This document shows, in pieces, positions 21,961-34,009 of a stretch of DNA of 64,000 nucleotides. Every line of letters begins with the position of its first letter. The first letter of the stretch is position 1. A program made the translations under genes and the position numbers. The notes beneath the pieces were generated by a model. That model was not told where the DNA came from and searched no databases. It was given only the letters and a program-made list of their open reading frames with translations. The DNA comes from Aspidiotus rigidus (taxonomy: Eukaryota; Arthropoda; Insecta; Hemiptera; Diaspididae), in assembly GCA_035079385.1 (NCBI GenBank), contig JAVHKY010000001.1:10626501-10690500 (forward strand), in the 5' to 3' direction.

Positions 21961-22182
21961 CACTGAGAAAAATTTTGGTGGTACTTTTAACTAAAAAACA
22001 TAGTAAAGCCGGTGCAGTCGAAGATTATGGTTATAACGACTAAAAAATATAGTTACTTACGAGAAAAAGTAGTGAATAAAACTAAATATTACTGAAATTG
22101 CTCAGTTGTTTTTACTAAAAAATCGTGACTGGACCGGCTTTACTATGTTCTTAATCAAATTTACTATAGTTTTTTCTCCGTG
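21961..22182. mobile_element. Short MITE with CACTG/CACGG ends and possible 3-bp target duplication
   Basis: The left end starts CACTGAGAAAAA; the right end, read inward, starts CACGGAGAAAAAA. Further in, both arms carry AACATAGTAAAGCCGGT followed by GCAGTC or CCAGTC. CCC flanks both ends. CACT-type termini with a 3-bp duplication suggest the CACTA/Chapaev group, but the C-run makes the duplication weak evidence. At 222 bp there is no coding capacity. Confidence 0.65.
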
Positions 22183-25100
22183 CCCCTTCTTCGTCTGGTA
22201 CACGTCTAGATTAGAATATGTAAAGCTAATAGCTTTTGGGGGCTCACTCGCCTAATGGTTTTTGGGAGGCTCACTCACTCCGCCCGTTCGCCTTCTTCTA
22301 CGTTCTTAGTTTTCAATATTGTGGCTAGAGTGAATACATGAAACATGTATAGCTCAGTATAACATGTGATTAAGCTAGTTTACAAGGAGAGGTCAGAGCC
22401 ATGTGGACGTGCGGACGGATGCAAATTTCAGAAATAGGGCAAAGGTCAGAGTAAAGACATGAAACATGTCAAATGTTCTGAATTATTTGAAGGAAAAACA
22501 TACATCTAGGTACTCATGATATAATGTTCTTCCCAGAGGGGAAAATTGCTAGTAATTTTCTACGATTCTTCAACTTCCGCATGACTACGTTTCAATGACT
22601 TGAATGACCTTCTTCTACAATATAAATAACATCGAATGATTCAAACTACAGTACTTACACCTGTTTTTTTAAGACACACCCAACGTAAACACGAGTATAA
22701 GTGAGAAATAAAAAAAAAAAAAAAGTCAACTGAAGGCAAAAGGTCGCCAATAATAAAAACACGAAAAAACTATTGCGGTTCTATAGACGCGTAATCCACG
22801 CGCGACTGGTTTCGAACTGCAGCGAGGACACCTCACCCTTAAGCGCAGAGCACGAACTGAATGTTTCTACTGCAGTAGGAAATGAGAAAAAAAGAAGGAG
22901 AAGGGCGGGAGGGAGGGAGGGAAGGAAGGAAGAGGAAGAAGGGAAACAGAAAAGGCGAGCCGGAAAATACAGGAAAACGGAGAAATGAGATGAAGAAAAT
23001 GAATAGGTTGACGAAAGAGACGCACGGGAGGGTATGATGGAAGCTCATTATACTTGATTCTACGTGATTCATGACTTAGCAGGTTTCTCATATTGCTTGA
23101 TACTATGAATGCGACGATTTCGAGAGCACAAGTAAGACAGAAAGGCTACGTGTTCCTAACTTAAATAATGGTTTTCATCGAGAGGTAAGAATTTCTGAAT
23201 TTCTGGAATTCCCTAAGAAGTTGTTCCATGGTTCATCAGCAAGTTCAATGAGAAGTCCCTTCTTTTTTAACTAGTATTTTTAATAATTAATTGATAATCT
23301 TGGAAGTCAGCTTGTAAGATAGATCTCTGGATGAGCACGATACTCTTGAGTACAATAAGGGCAGCAAAAATCGGAAAAAGCTTGAGATTTGCGGCACACA
23401 AACAATTTCCTAGAATCGCATTGCCAGAGTTCAACTTATAGAGATCAATTTTCTGCTTTTTCGCATTTACTAATTTCATAATTTTGTGTTTCGTAATACG
23501 AACGTATATAATTATTTGATGTTCATTGAATGTTCTTAAACAGAAATCCCGGACCAATCGCCTCCTCGGCTTCCCCTTCATCGAACCACGACTACTCTCA
23601 ATATTGACTACTGGCTGATGCATAACAAATTTCAGAATTTTTTTCGTAAAATGTCAAAGAAAAAAATCTATGAAAAATTGAATGAAAAAGCAAACCTGGT
23701 AGGCACTTTTTGTTCAGGAGATTTATCACACACTTCGTCTGAACGATCTTCAATTGTGATAATGACGAATTCGTTTCCTTGGTGTGCGTTGGAGAAAATT
23801 TGGAAAGTGAGTGACTCGGAAACGACTTCAAAAGAGACGATAAATATTTCGTTGTGTATCTAGTCAGAGATGAAAGAAAAAATATAGTTTTCAGTTCTGA
23901 AAAGAAATTTCCGGAATTTATCCTTTTATACAAACGATTTGGTAATATTTACTTCAAAAACTCAGCACCTTACTGAAATTGTAAAAAATACGCATTCTTC
24001 GAAGAAATTCCATTATCCTCGTGAAAGATTTCCTACAGGCTGTAACCGGCTACAATAGCTGCCTGAAGTGGTCCAGATGCACTTCCGAATTCCACCAAAG
24101 GAGAAAAATTTGTCCGCATTCTTCCAGAAATTATTCCCTTTTTACCAAGGTCATTGACCACTGTACGACGAGTAAAAATAACAGGAGAACGCAGACGAAA
24201 CCAAATCCACTATACCATATTACTTAAATTATACACAGGTTGAAGCTATACCATAACGAATGATTCCTGTAAAACCGTCAAGACCGTGCACAATGGGAAA
24301 CGAACAATGGCGAGGAGGGTCGAATTGTAGTAGAAAACAAAGTATATACACGAGTAGAGAAATGACGGAAAACTTTCGGAAAAAAAAACAAAGAAAGAAA
24401 AAAAAAAAAAACAGAAAAAGAAACTAAAGTAAAACATAAAACGAAAATTAACCCAAAGAAAGAAAAATCTCGTGCAATTATTTGTTACTTTCTTTTCATC
24501 CGGCATAATTCATTTCCCCCTCGTTAAGTTTTTAAAGTTAAATCCAAACACATAAACTTTCTTTATTCGCTTCTTTTTTCTTCCATTTCAGAACACGCGT
24601 ATACCAGCACATCCAAATGAAGAAACTTTGTTGTATCATCAAATAAAGAGAACTCGTTCGTCGTATAGAAAGCACGGTCGTAGGCGCACGGTAGAATATA
24701 ATAGGAAAAATTCAATGTTTTCGAAAAATTATTCAATAGCCAGCTCCTATAGATGGTCGAGAAAACATTTATAACGAAAACTTTGCCGAGGAATTGTGTT
24801 ACAAATTGTCTGTATATATCGGTTGAGAATCAGAAGTTCATTATGCTTTTTTTGAAGAAAGATATTGTACCGCACCCGCTTCGTATATATGAAATGCTCA
24901 TTATATGAATGAATAGATATTAAGAAATCGATAACATCTCATGTTTTCAAGACTTTCGACATGAAAGTTCACACAGGGAATTAGTGCGTGTTACGGACTT
25001 TGATGAGATTACGATAGTTAACGACATATGTGCTTTTATTAGACCACGGTTTTAAAGAACAGTAACGCGTCGAAAATCTGAAGAGGATTTCCTACAAAGT

Positions 25101-26389
25101 GGCCCCCAGACAAATGTGGAATTCATAAAGCGGAAAAGGGTGATTGCGAAATGATAATCCATAAATGAATAGATTTTCGCAAACGAGAAAAATACGATAA
25201 AAATCCGCAGCCTGTGCACCTCAATCTATCAATCCTACTATCCAAATTAATGCAGTCGAGCACTCTATGTAATCTTCTGCGAACTCGCACTGATTTTCTT
25301 TTAAAATCAAGAATATTCCTGGGAGTAGAGGTATTCCACAAGAATGATCTTCTTCCAACACATTTTGTATCTCTGTCTCTCGATAACAAAGATCGGACAC
25401 TACGTTCGAAACTTACAATCACCAAAAATTAATATATTTCTATACAAACGAAACAGATGGGGCTTGCGAGGATGAAGAAAGTAATGAAGTGCGATCTAAA
25501 TATCAAAGGAATCGAAGGAAAAGACGGGACGAATAACGCAAAGAAAGAAAAAAAAAAAAAAAAAGTCCTAATGAGTCCACGAACCGACTTTCTGTCAGTT
25601 GTATTGTATTCTCCCTTTTCATGATTTTTCCATTTTGGTTTACTTTCCCTCTTTTTTTGTTTTTTCGACTCGACATTATAATCTTCTGATTTTCTTTCCT
25701 TAAGTTACTAGTTTCACTTTCGGAAATTGTAAAACTTTGGACCACACAAATATTTTGAAAAAAAGATTATTACCTACATTCAGATGATTCAGCTGTGACC
25801 GCGTTCGTTCTTATAAATTTTATATGGTTTTCAAACGGTGTGCCGCGAGATTTCAAAGAAAATTAATTTTTTTCACCATCAGATTTCCAGAAATCTGAAA
25901 TGCAATAGGCTACCGTAGAACCGTAGATAATCTACCTATCTATTTGTTATAAAAATTATATTATCAACTAACATTTCCACCCCCCCCCCATCGAAAAAAA
26001 AAAAAAATCAAGATGTCTTTGACTAACATCATTTGCAGATTCCTGAAACGAAAAACTGTGCTCGCTCAAAAATAATCGGACGCTACAATCGAAATTAAGG
26101 GAAATAGCCTTAGACGAATTTTGAGTTTATTTATGCATTTGACAAGTCGCAGTTTGTTCAAAAGAATGACAGTTTTATTTCCGTTTTCCATTTCCTACTT
26201 CTACAAACAGGGCTTCTCAGTTTTAACAAATATAAAAAGTAGAGAGCTGAAGCGCCTTTTGGTGGTCGAAAGTGAAAAGCGAGTTTATTTATCGTAAAAT
26301 AATCACTGCATCAAAGAATTATGTACAAAATCTGAGGCCTAGATTTCGTATTAAAAAATTTTGTTGAAGTTTTTCTTAGTTTTGGAAAA
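22183..26389. other. Non-coding stretch, no gene recognised
   Basis: Short open frames on both strands (up to 118 codons at 23267-23623, minus) have no recognisable family and overlap each other, so I do not call them. It contains the purine-rich tract near 22.9 kb and poly(A)-rich tracts near 22.7, 24.4 and 25.55 kb. Words close to GACATGAAACATGTC occur at about 22.34 and 22.46 kb and are palindromic or nearly so. Confidence 0.45.
22880..22995. repeat. Purine-rich (GGGA/GGAA) low-complexity tract
   Basis: About 110 bases consisting almost wholly of A and G on the plus strand, including GGGAGGGAGGGAAGGAAGGA. It creates long open frames on the minus strand (Ser/Pro/Phe-rich) that are not genes. 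Confidence 0.8.
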
Positions 26390-26600
26390 TTTCGTTATAG
26401 AATATAAATTAATTGACATAAAAAATATTATTTGAAATTACCAAATAAAAATTATTTTCATTGTAATTTCATTTAATTAAAATAATGGTAAAATAAATTA
26501 ATTGAAATAACTAAATTTAAAATTGAAATTATATAATATTATTTTATTAAAAATTTTATTGAATTAATAATACTATAAAAGGTCTTTGTGATTCGTCAAT
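26390..26600. repeat. AT-rich block
   Basis: A/T-dominated sequence with no G/C islands. It borders the hAT-like element on its left and resembles the AT-rich block that begins again at about 27.19 kb, so the hAT-like element probably inserted into it. Confidence 0.5.
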
Positions 26601-26617
26601 ATGAAAGTATATTACAT

Positions 26618-27095
26618 TCAGAGGCCGGATTTTTCGGCACTAAAAATGAAAAGTTGCATTTTCGGCATTATTCGGCATTTAAGAAAAAAAAAAAAAAATG
26701 AAGGAAACATGCGTTTTCAGTGCTTTTACAAATTCATGATTACTCAATTTACGACCAAAATTACGTGATTTTGAACAAAATAAACGATTTTTGGAAATTA
26801 AACTCGTCAATAAAAAATCCTAGGAATTTTTCAATCGAAATTTTTAATTTTTCAACATTGAACTAAAAATAATATTTTCAAAAAACACTGCCCAATTTTC
26901 ACCAAAATTGCTGAGTTTTAATCAAAATTAGAAAAATTTTGTCCGAAATTTTACAATTTTAGACGATATTTAACAAAATGGTAATTTTCAGCCATATTTG
27001 GCTTTAAACCCCGTTTTTGGTATTTATTCCATTTTCGGCTCTTTTCGGCTCTTTTCGGCGAAATGAAATTTGTTTTACAGGCCCCACTACTCCTA
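26618..27095. mobile_element. hAT-like MITE candidate with TTTTCGGC subterminal repeats
   Basis: The left end begins CAGAGGCCGGATTTTTCGGC and is followed by CGGCATTATTCGGC words. The right end carries CGGCTCTTTTCGGC words and finishes with TTACAGGCCCCACTA, an approximate inverse of the left end. A CAGxGGCC start with short imperfect inverted ends and CGGC-rich subterminal words fits hAT elements. I could not find a clean 8-bp duplication. The interior is poly(A)- and TTT-rich and non-coding. Confidence 0.45.
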
Positions 27096-27189
27096 AAATG
27101 AACTTCCATCTGACTTTCAAGCTTCTCGCCCTCAGCAAAATGAATCGACAAATGCCGAGGAGTCCGGGCTCTGATTTTATTGTTTAATT

Positions 27190-27865
27190 TAATTACTTGT
27201 TGAAAAAATCTGGTGCAATGTATCAATTTCATTTATTTAATTAATGAATCTGTAAAATTATCATAATATATTTTTCAATTCATTTATGATTTATTCTAAT
27301 CAAGATTACGTGTATTTTATCAATTTTTTAAATCAAAATCAACAAAAAAGTTATCTTAATGAAACTGAATTTAAAAAAACATTTTTATAGATATCCATTC
27401 AACTTACTTAATACATTTGATCCTTTAAATAAATGTATTAAAATTATTTATTGATTTTATACATAATTATAAATATAAATTACAATTATTGACTAATAAA
27501 AAATTTATTAAATTTGATGAATTTAAGAATTATAATGCTATAAGTTCTTTAATTTTTCAAATAAAAATATTCATTGCTGATTATTGTGAGGTTTCAACAA
27601 ATCTTCAATCTTATTATCTCCAATTACTTTGAAATTAAGTAGGTTTGTTATTATACCAATTATTATTCTTTATAAATTTTATTTGAATTAATATTTTTTT
27701 ATAATTTCAATAAAATTAATAATTACAAATTGTAAATTTATATTAATAATTATTTGATTAAATTTTAATATGAAAGTTTGAAATTTTGGAGAATTCAATA
27801 TTATTGTAATTTAAATTTAGAATTTAAAATGGATAAATAATAAATTGAATTAATAATTTTATTAA
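27190..27865. repeat. AT-rich repeat, copy 1 (split by an insertion)
   Basis: From about 27.41 kb this is nearly identical to 29.205-29.675 kb: shared phrases include CATTTGATCCTTTAAATAAA, GCTATAAGTTCTTTAATTTT and GAGGTTTCAACAAATCTTCA. Homology ends at TTATTAATGA, where the CTAGCGGTTTG insertion starts. In copy 2 the same phrase continues with TAATTAGAATGAG, which is found after the insertion here, so the two copies show the empty and filled site. Confidence 0.75.
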
Positions 27866-29074
27866 TGACTAGCGGTTTGCGGCGGTAGCTGTGTGTTGAG
27901 TAGATATCTGTGTTTTATAGGTATCTGTATCTTGTAGGTATGTATGTTTTGTAGGTATCTTGGCGGAATTCGGATGAATTTTTTGCTACGTTTTTCAAAA
28001 ATTTAATACTGTTAAGCCTACTTCATTTTCACCGAGAATGATAACATACATAGAGTAAAGAAAAAGAGAAGGTTGAAAAAATTGAAAAATGCGCATAAGA
28101 TGTAAGATGAACCATTTCCCTCACATTTTCATTTTCCAGACTTGGGACTGGCAGAATTCAACATACACAAACTGTATTCTGGTATGTTTATAAATGGTTA
28201 GCATGCAAAGCGCGAAAAAGAGGTTAAAAGTTTCCCATAACCAAGAGATAATAAATTATTCAGAATGGATCTGAGTCGCGCAAAAATTAAAATTACCGAA
28301 TTACATTATTTTTTTTCTGTTCAAAAATAAGAAAATAGACACCAAAAACTGCGACTGTACTTATAAAATATCAAAGTTCCGAGTCGCACAAATCAATAAA
28401 TTAAATTTTTTACACACTAATTCACTTGAGAGCTGACTTAACGCGTGAAGCCTGTATCGCAGCAGAATACAGACAAATCCATTGACATTTTGCCAGTCCC
28501 TAAGAAAACACACGGACAACAGGTAAAAAAAAGGGTCATTTCCGCTAGCCCATACGCAGTGCGCACCGTGTCTAGACATTGGTTCTTGTATGAGATACCA
28601 GATGTAAAATCCTTTATGTAGGTGTTTTTAAAACAGTGAATAAAATAACTTACTTAGTATGGGAGTACAGCGAATACTGTAGTCACAAAATTTCCTCCTA
28701 AAAATCTGGAACCGGGCTCATTCGAAAGGAAATTACAGGGGCTACAATTTTTGTTCTCTTCAATTTTTCATAAAAATGAGTTATACTCGAGTTATCACAA
28801 TAATTCAATTTTCGAAACTGCGCCACTCAACGCGCGTAGGTCTAACGTACAGCGCAAAGCAGTTTCAGTACTCGATAATGCCCGTTTTTCCTAATTTTGT
28901 CGCCCCCTACTCCACCTTCAGGGAGTCAAAACATCGAAATGTATTTAAGAACCTGACCCAGAAAAAACGAAATTTTTCAAAAAAAATTCCAGGTCGATAG
29001 GTGAAGGCGTTCAAAAGTTATGGACGAACATACATACATACAGACAGACAAACATTCTATTTTATATATTAGAT
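27866..29074 (+). mobile_element. Insertion ending in ACATACAGACAGACAAAC / TATATATTAGAT
   Basis: Starts CTAGCGGTTTGCGGCGGTAG and ends with a TACATACATACAGACAGACA microsatellite-like tail, then ATTCTATTTTATATATTAGA. Sequences with an ACTAGCGG-type start and an ACAGACAGACAAAC ... TATATATTAGATAAT end are abundant insertions in insect genomes, in my recollection. I cannot assign the class (non-LTR/SINE-like or Helitron-like). Boundaries come from comparing the two flanking AT-rich repeat copies. No conserved coding sequence is visible inside; short frames are uninformative. Confidence 0.55.
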
Positions 29075-29879
29075 AATATTAGAATGAGTTTTTTCTTATT
29101 AACTGAACAAAAAATAATAAAAATAATTTAATAAAAAAATAATATTATTTTCAAAGTAAAATTTAAATAAGATTTTTACTTTTTGAAAATAATTCATCAT
29201 AATACATTTGATCCTTTAAATAAATATATTAGAATTATTTATTGATTTTATACATAATTATAAATATAAATTACAATTATTGACTAATAAAAAATTTATT
29301 AAATTTAATGAATTTAAGAATTATAATGCTATAGGCTATATAAGTTCTTTAATTTTTTAAAATAAAAATATTCATTGCCGATTATTAAAAGTTCATTGTG
29401 AGGTTTCAACAAATCTTCAATCTTATTATCTCCAATTATTTTGAAATTAAGTAGGTTTCTTATTATTCTAATTATTATTTTTTATAAATTTTATTTGATT
29501 TAATATTTTTGTATAATTTTAATAAAATAATTGCAAATTGTAAATTCATATTAATAATTTGATTAAATTTTAATATAAAAGTTTGAAATTTTGGAAAATT
29601 TAATATTATTGTAATCTAAATTTAGAATTTAAAATAGATAAATAATAAATTGAATTAATAATTTTATTAATGATAATTAGAATGAGTTTTTTCTTATTAA
29701 CTAAACAAAAAATAATAGAAATAATTTAATAAAAAAATAATATTATTATTTTCAATATAAAATTTAAATAAGATTTTTACTTTTTGAAAATGATTTATCA
29801 TAACTTTTTAAATTAAAAATTCAATTTAAAAAAATACTGTTGATATGAAATAAAAATTCAAAAAATAATCAGACCTATT
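29075..29879. repeat. AT-rich repeat, copy 2 with its own flanking direct repeats
   Basis: Includes the second copy of the ~470-bp AT-rich unit (29.205-29.675). On each side of it is a copy of a ~130-bp block beginning TTAGAATGAGTTTTTTCTTA (29.08-29.20 and 29.68-29.81). The order block, unit, block with the unit also upstream looks like a tandem duplication of a block-plus-unit module. Confidence 0.7.
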
Positions 29880-32800
29880 GATTACACTAGCTGACATGTT
29901 CTTACACTTTGCTAATTGCCCTTGGACAGGCTCGGCTTAGTATAAACGTTGTATGTATACAGGGTGCTATAGCCTTGTTAACTGCATGTTAAGCCGAGTC
30001 ACATCTTAATGTGGTGATATTGAAATTCTTTTCAAGTTCCCAAAGTAGGTCAAGGACACTTGTGACATCAGTGTGACTATTTGCGTCGCTGAATAGCGCG
30101 ACGCCAATTTCTGACTGACCCTTAGCTCAAACACATATTATACCTACTTGTCAAAAAACAATGAGAAACTCTCCCTTTGGGGAAAAATATTAAATCATGG
30201 ATACATCTGTATCGAGATATCGATCTTGATTTTATCAGTGCATAGTTTTTTTTTTGTTTGATATATTGTCTTACCTCACTCCACCAGCATTTCCTAGCGT
30301 AGTATAATTGAGACTATGGCAGTAAAGCCAGGTGTACTGTATATTAGGCCTAGTATGCTGGTATAAGCATACATTTTGGAAAGTTGTAGACACCATTCTG
30401 ATACCGAAAGAATTATTCAAACACGATGTATCTTATAAGACGTACGAATTAGAATTGAGTGAATTGAGAGGTAGTACGAAGATAATCGCAGAGCAAGTCG
30501 CTGAAGTCGACCTAGTATAATGGAGGTTTGTATATGCTTAGTACGAGTATGATATCCGTAAATGCAGCAAAGGTCAAACTTCTAGCCTAGTACAGGCCTA
30601 GTATACCGTACGCTAGGTCTACTGTATTCTACGCATAGTGTAATAAAAGTAGCGAATTTCAAAATTTATTCAAGTCCCGAATGTAGGTCAAGATGACGTA
30701 TCGTCATATTCGTGGCTCAAATTTCAGAATCCCCAGTCATAAGACATGTCCTTGTCAAAAGGAACTTCTGTATAGGAGAAAACAGAGGAGGGGCTGAGGA
30801 GGGGAACTTCAAGATATATCCCAATTCAAAAAAATGTAGAGCTTTATTTTCGCTCTCCAAATAGCAAGAAATTCTCCCCTAGATACCTGACTCGATCTAG
30901 TTAGAATTCTCAAGTAATTTTCCCAGGAAAAGCCTTTATTCTTCGAAAGTTAAATACAGTTCCATCGAAATTAAGATAGATTCTCGTTAATGTGGGAGCG
31001 AGAAATATTCTCGTGTATGATATTATTAGTTGAATTCTCGGTATTTTCCTTGCGTTATATTCCGTACCTAGCTCAAATAGTTCAGTACTACTCGTATATA
31101 TGTACTTTATACGGTGCAATAATCCACATACTCGTACATTACTCGGTGTGATTGCGCGAAACGATATTCACGTACTCACAGTTCTCGTCTACTCAGTCTT
31201 CTATAGTATAAATGAAAATGTATAGTTTGTATTCGTTCGGGCTATGAAAACAAGACAACATTAAGCCACTCCGTTTCAGATTACAGCTATAGTTTTATTC
31301 GCAGGATTGTTTCATTGCTTCTCGTTATACCGACTCGCGAAAGTGTGCAGAGGGCATGGTTGACGGAAATTTGAAAAACATTGAAAAGTGATTAAGAAAT
31401 GGATAGCTCTAATTGCCTCGGGTATTCACACCGTTTCGATAATTACTACTCGAAACATTTTCTGCAGGGTGTGATACTGTAAAATGAAAGAGTTCAGATG
31501 GAGAAGAGTGAATTTCGATAGATCGTTCATCAAAAAGTTTCAAAGAACCGAAGAACTGATAATGGGAGGAAATTTCTTCGCACTTTTCACTCGTTGGCGT
31601 CATAGTCTATCGGTTCGTACGTCGAGAATTTCATTCTTTCGTTCATTGTTGATCAGACGGATGATACATTAAAATGGAGAAGGGATGTACACCTTAGAAA
31701 TGATTATTCCGCCGAGTGAAGAAGTCTTCTTTCGTACAATACGCGTAGATAGAAATTGGTACTCGGTCAATCAACCAGAAGAGAAGATTTCACTGTTTCA
31801 CGTCCTTTCATCCTTCGATTACTTTCATGATTCCCTATGTGTCTAGAAGTAAACAGTGCTTCCAAGCATCCGTTCCTCACTACAGCACTTTCGACGCACA
31901 CCATCAAAAATGTATGACGCAGCACACAACTGGGCCAAAAATCGTTCGCCGAATACATATTCGAACTCTTCAACAAAAATTCCAACACGATCCAAAGACA
32001 GCGAGTCGCACGATCTGCTCAAGGGGATTGTGTGCAATATGTAAGCTCCCAACACCGTTCGAAATGCCACCCTATTTTAAAAATCGTTTTTTAATGACAC
32101 CCGAAACATTAGCTAGTTTTCGTTGGTTATCTGTGTACAGCGTTTCTCTAGTCGCGAAAACGTTTTTACCCCGTCGCGGATTAAATTAATTATTATCGCG
32201 CAAAAATTGTTTCATTTTCTTCCGTTCGCTAACGGGCGCCTTTTTTATTTTCACAAAATACATTAACCACTCTGTACTTGGCGGTAAAAGCCAGTAAATC
32301 CCGGACTGCTCTTATTCAGATACGCCTAGTAAGCCGGTTTTATCTCGAGATTCATGTACGAATAACTCATACTCGTATTAAACAACTGCACATCAGACAA
32401 ACCGAGAAAAAGGAAATAAAAACTATAGCCTAATTAGCGGAGACCATTAAGAAGAGCAGCTTCGAGTACTCGTGTAAGTCGTTAGGCACACCCTTTTCAG
32501 CCGTTGCTAAATCGTCGTCGACGTCGCGCGCTCCGCGCCACCCGAAATATTTGTAGGACGCTCGAACGAAATTGGAAGTCGTTAAGATAGCACATCGAAA
32601 AAGTTTAATACGTTTATAAAAGTTCTCTCACCGTGACAGGTCGCGTGTGCGCCTTTCAAGCCGCGCTATAGCTTCGTAATTGTTTCATGTTGTCCGAAAA
32701 CAAACTGCTAAGCGCTATATAGTGAACCCCCCCTCCCCACTCGGCGTTAAAACAAAAAGAAATTATTTACTAAAAAAAAAAAAAAAGGCCCACATAAATA

Positions 32801-33824
32801 ATTTTTGTGAGAGATATTCTCGTCATTCTGGAAGAGAAAGATATACAAAAAAAAGAGACTAATTAATTGTCGCTCACGCAGGCCGACCCGATCGCCAAAA
32901 GCACGCATTGTATCTGCGCGAAACATTTTAATAGAACGTAACAATCGGTTAAGTGAAAACAAAAAGGTGTTTGGCCGAAAGGGATTATTGGACACGAACC
33001 AAAACTTGATAAGAAAAAAAAAACGAGGAAAAAAAGTTAGAATTCATTTTACAGTCTAGTGTAATGCGACAAAGAAGGCCCAGACTTCCTTTTATATAAT
33101 TTAATGACGAGCGACTAGCGTTGTATCGTGAAAACAATTATTTATTTTAATACGGTTCATTGTGTCACGGAACATCAAAAACAATGTTAAAAATAAAAAG
33201 CACGCACTAGGCTGAAAAAAGACGACAGACGTCGAGAATTTTGGAGAAGTATAAAAAGGTGGGACTCCGCACGTTTTTTATGGAGTGCAAACGCACCACA
33301 AAGTCTCTGTCGATTCATCCATCGTTATATCTTCGATCGTTACGATGAGTTCTAATTCGTTCGGCAAAAGCTGAGTAACGATTTCAATAACCATTTATAC
33401 TCGCGAGCTATTTTGAATAATCTCGCTGAAATTGCAATATTTTCAGCAGTGAAAAGACATCAGATGCTAGATAAGACAAAATAATTTTGGATGACGATGA
33501 AGGCGCAGTAAAGACCTCGACCAGCGTAAACCTCTTTGTGACGTCATCAACATTCGTGATGTCATTTAATCGTTCATCAGCTTGGATCTGCGCGTGACGT
33601 CATCAAATTAGTAATTTACTATTTCTTCTTTCTCTCTCGAATTCGCAGATTTCTGGATTGAGTTAAGGATTCCAAGCCCATCAACGGGAAGGAAACAGCA
33701 GCCTAATATAATCTTTAACATTGTATGCTAAGCTTTATCGCCTATTATTAATACAGCGTACCACAGGTATTATAAAGCTGAAAAGATTGAATTCGTCCGC
33801 TCGCTGGAAAATCAGTGAATCTAT
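29880..33824. other. Non-coding mosaic with GCCTAGTATA-type words
   Basis: No gene recognised. The first kilobase contains many GGCCTAGTATA/GCCTAGTATAC words, also common at 34.5-35.1, 37.0-37.1 and 56.1-56.3 kb, so it belongs to a dispersed degenerate repeat. 31.1-33.3 kb is richer in CG dinucleotides; its short frames (up to 120 codons) show no known family. TGACGTCATCA words occur at about 33.54 and 33.60 kb. Confidence 0.45.
33249..33375 (+). promoter_or_regulatory. Possible TATA-type core promoter
   Basis: GTATAAAAAGGTGGGACTCC is followed about 30-50 bases on by ATGGAGTGCAAACGCACCAC and then a short ATG frame (MSSNSFGKS, stop). A strong TATA box with GC-containing downstream sequence in an otherwise AT-rich region resembles an insect core promoter, but no gene starts here that I can recognise. 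It could be fortuitous. Confidence 0.2.
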
Positions 33825-34009
33825 AAGTCTTTGGACTAAGTAAAATCCAAAACAATTTTTCCGTGCAAGGAAATTTCATTATTCAAAATTATTTTATTTT
33901 TGGCTCTGCCCGCACATATTACAAAATATCGCCGAAACGTTAAGCCGATATTTTGTAATATGTGCGGGCAGAGCCAAAAATAAAATAATTTTGAATAAAG
34001 TCTTTGGAC
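33825..34009. repeat. 161-bp insertion with a perfect 53-bp-arm hairpin and 12-bp flanking repeats
   Basis: AAGTCTTTGGAC occurs at both edges (33825-33836 and 33998-34009). Between them, 33879-33931 is the exact reverse complement of 33946-33998, with a 14-base loop containing CCGAAACGTT. The arms include GGCTCTGCCCGCACATATTA. A 12-bp duplication is longer than usual for DNA transposons and fits a retro-insertion or repair product. Perfect arms imply it is young or kept identical by conversion. No coding sequence. Confidence 0.85.

Noticed and set aside
22839..23091. Overlapping Phe/Pro/Ser-rich minus-strand frames
   Set aside because: Produced by the purine-rich low-complexity tract.
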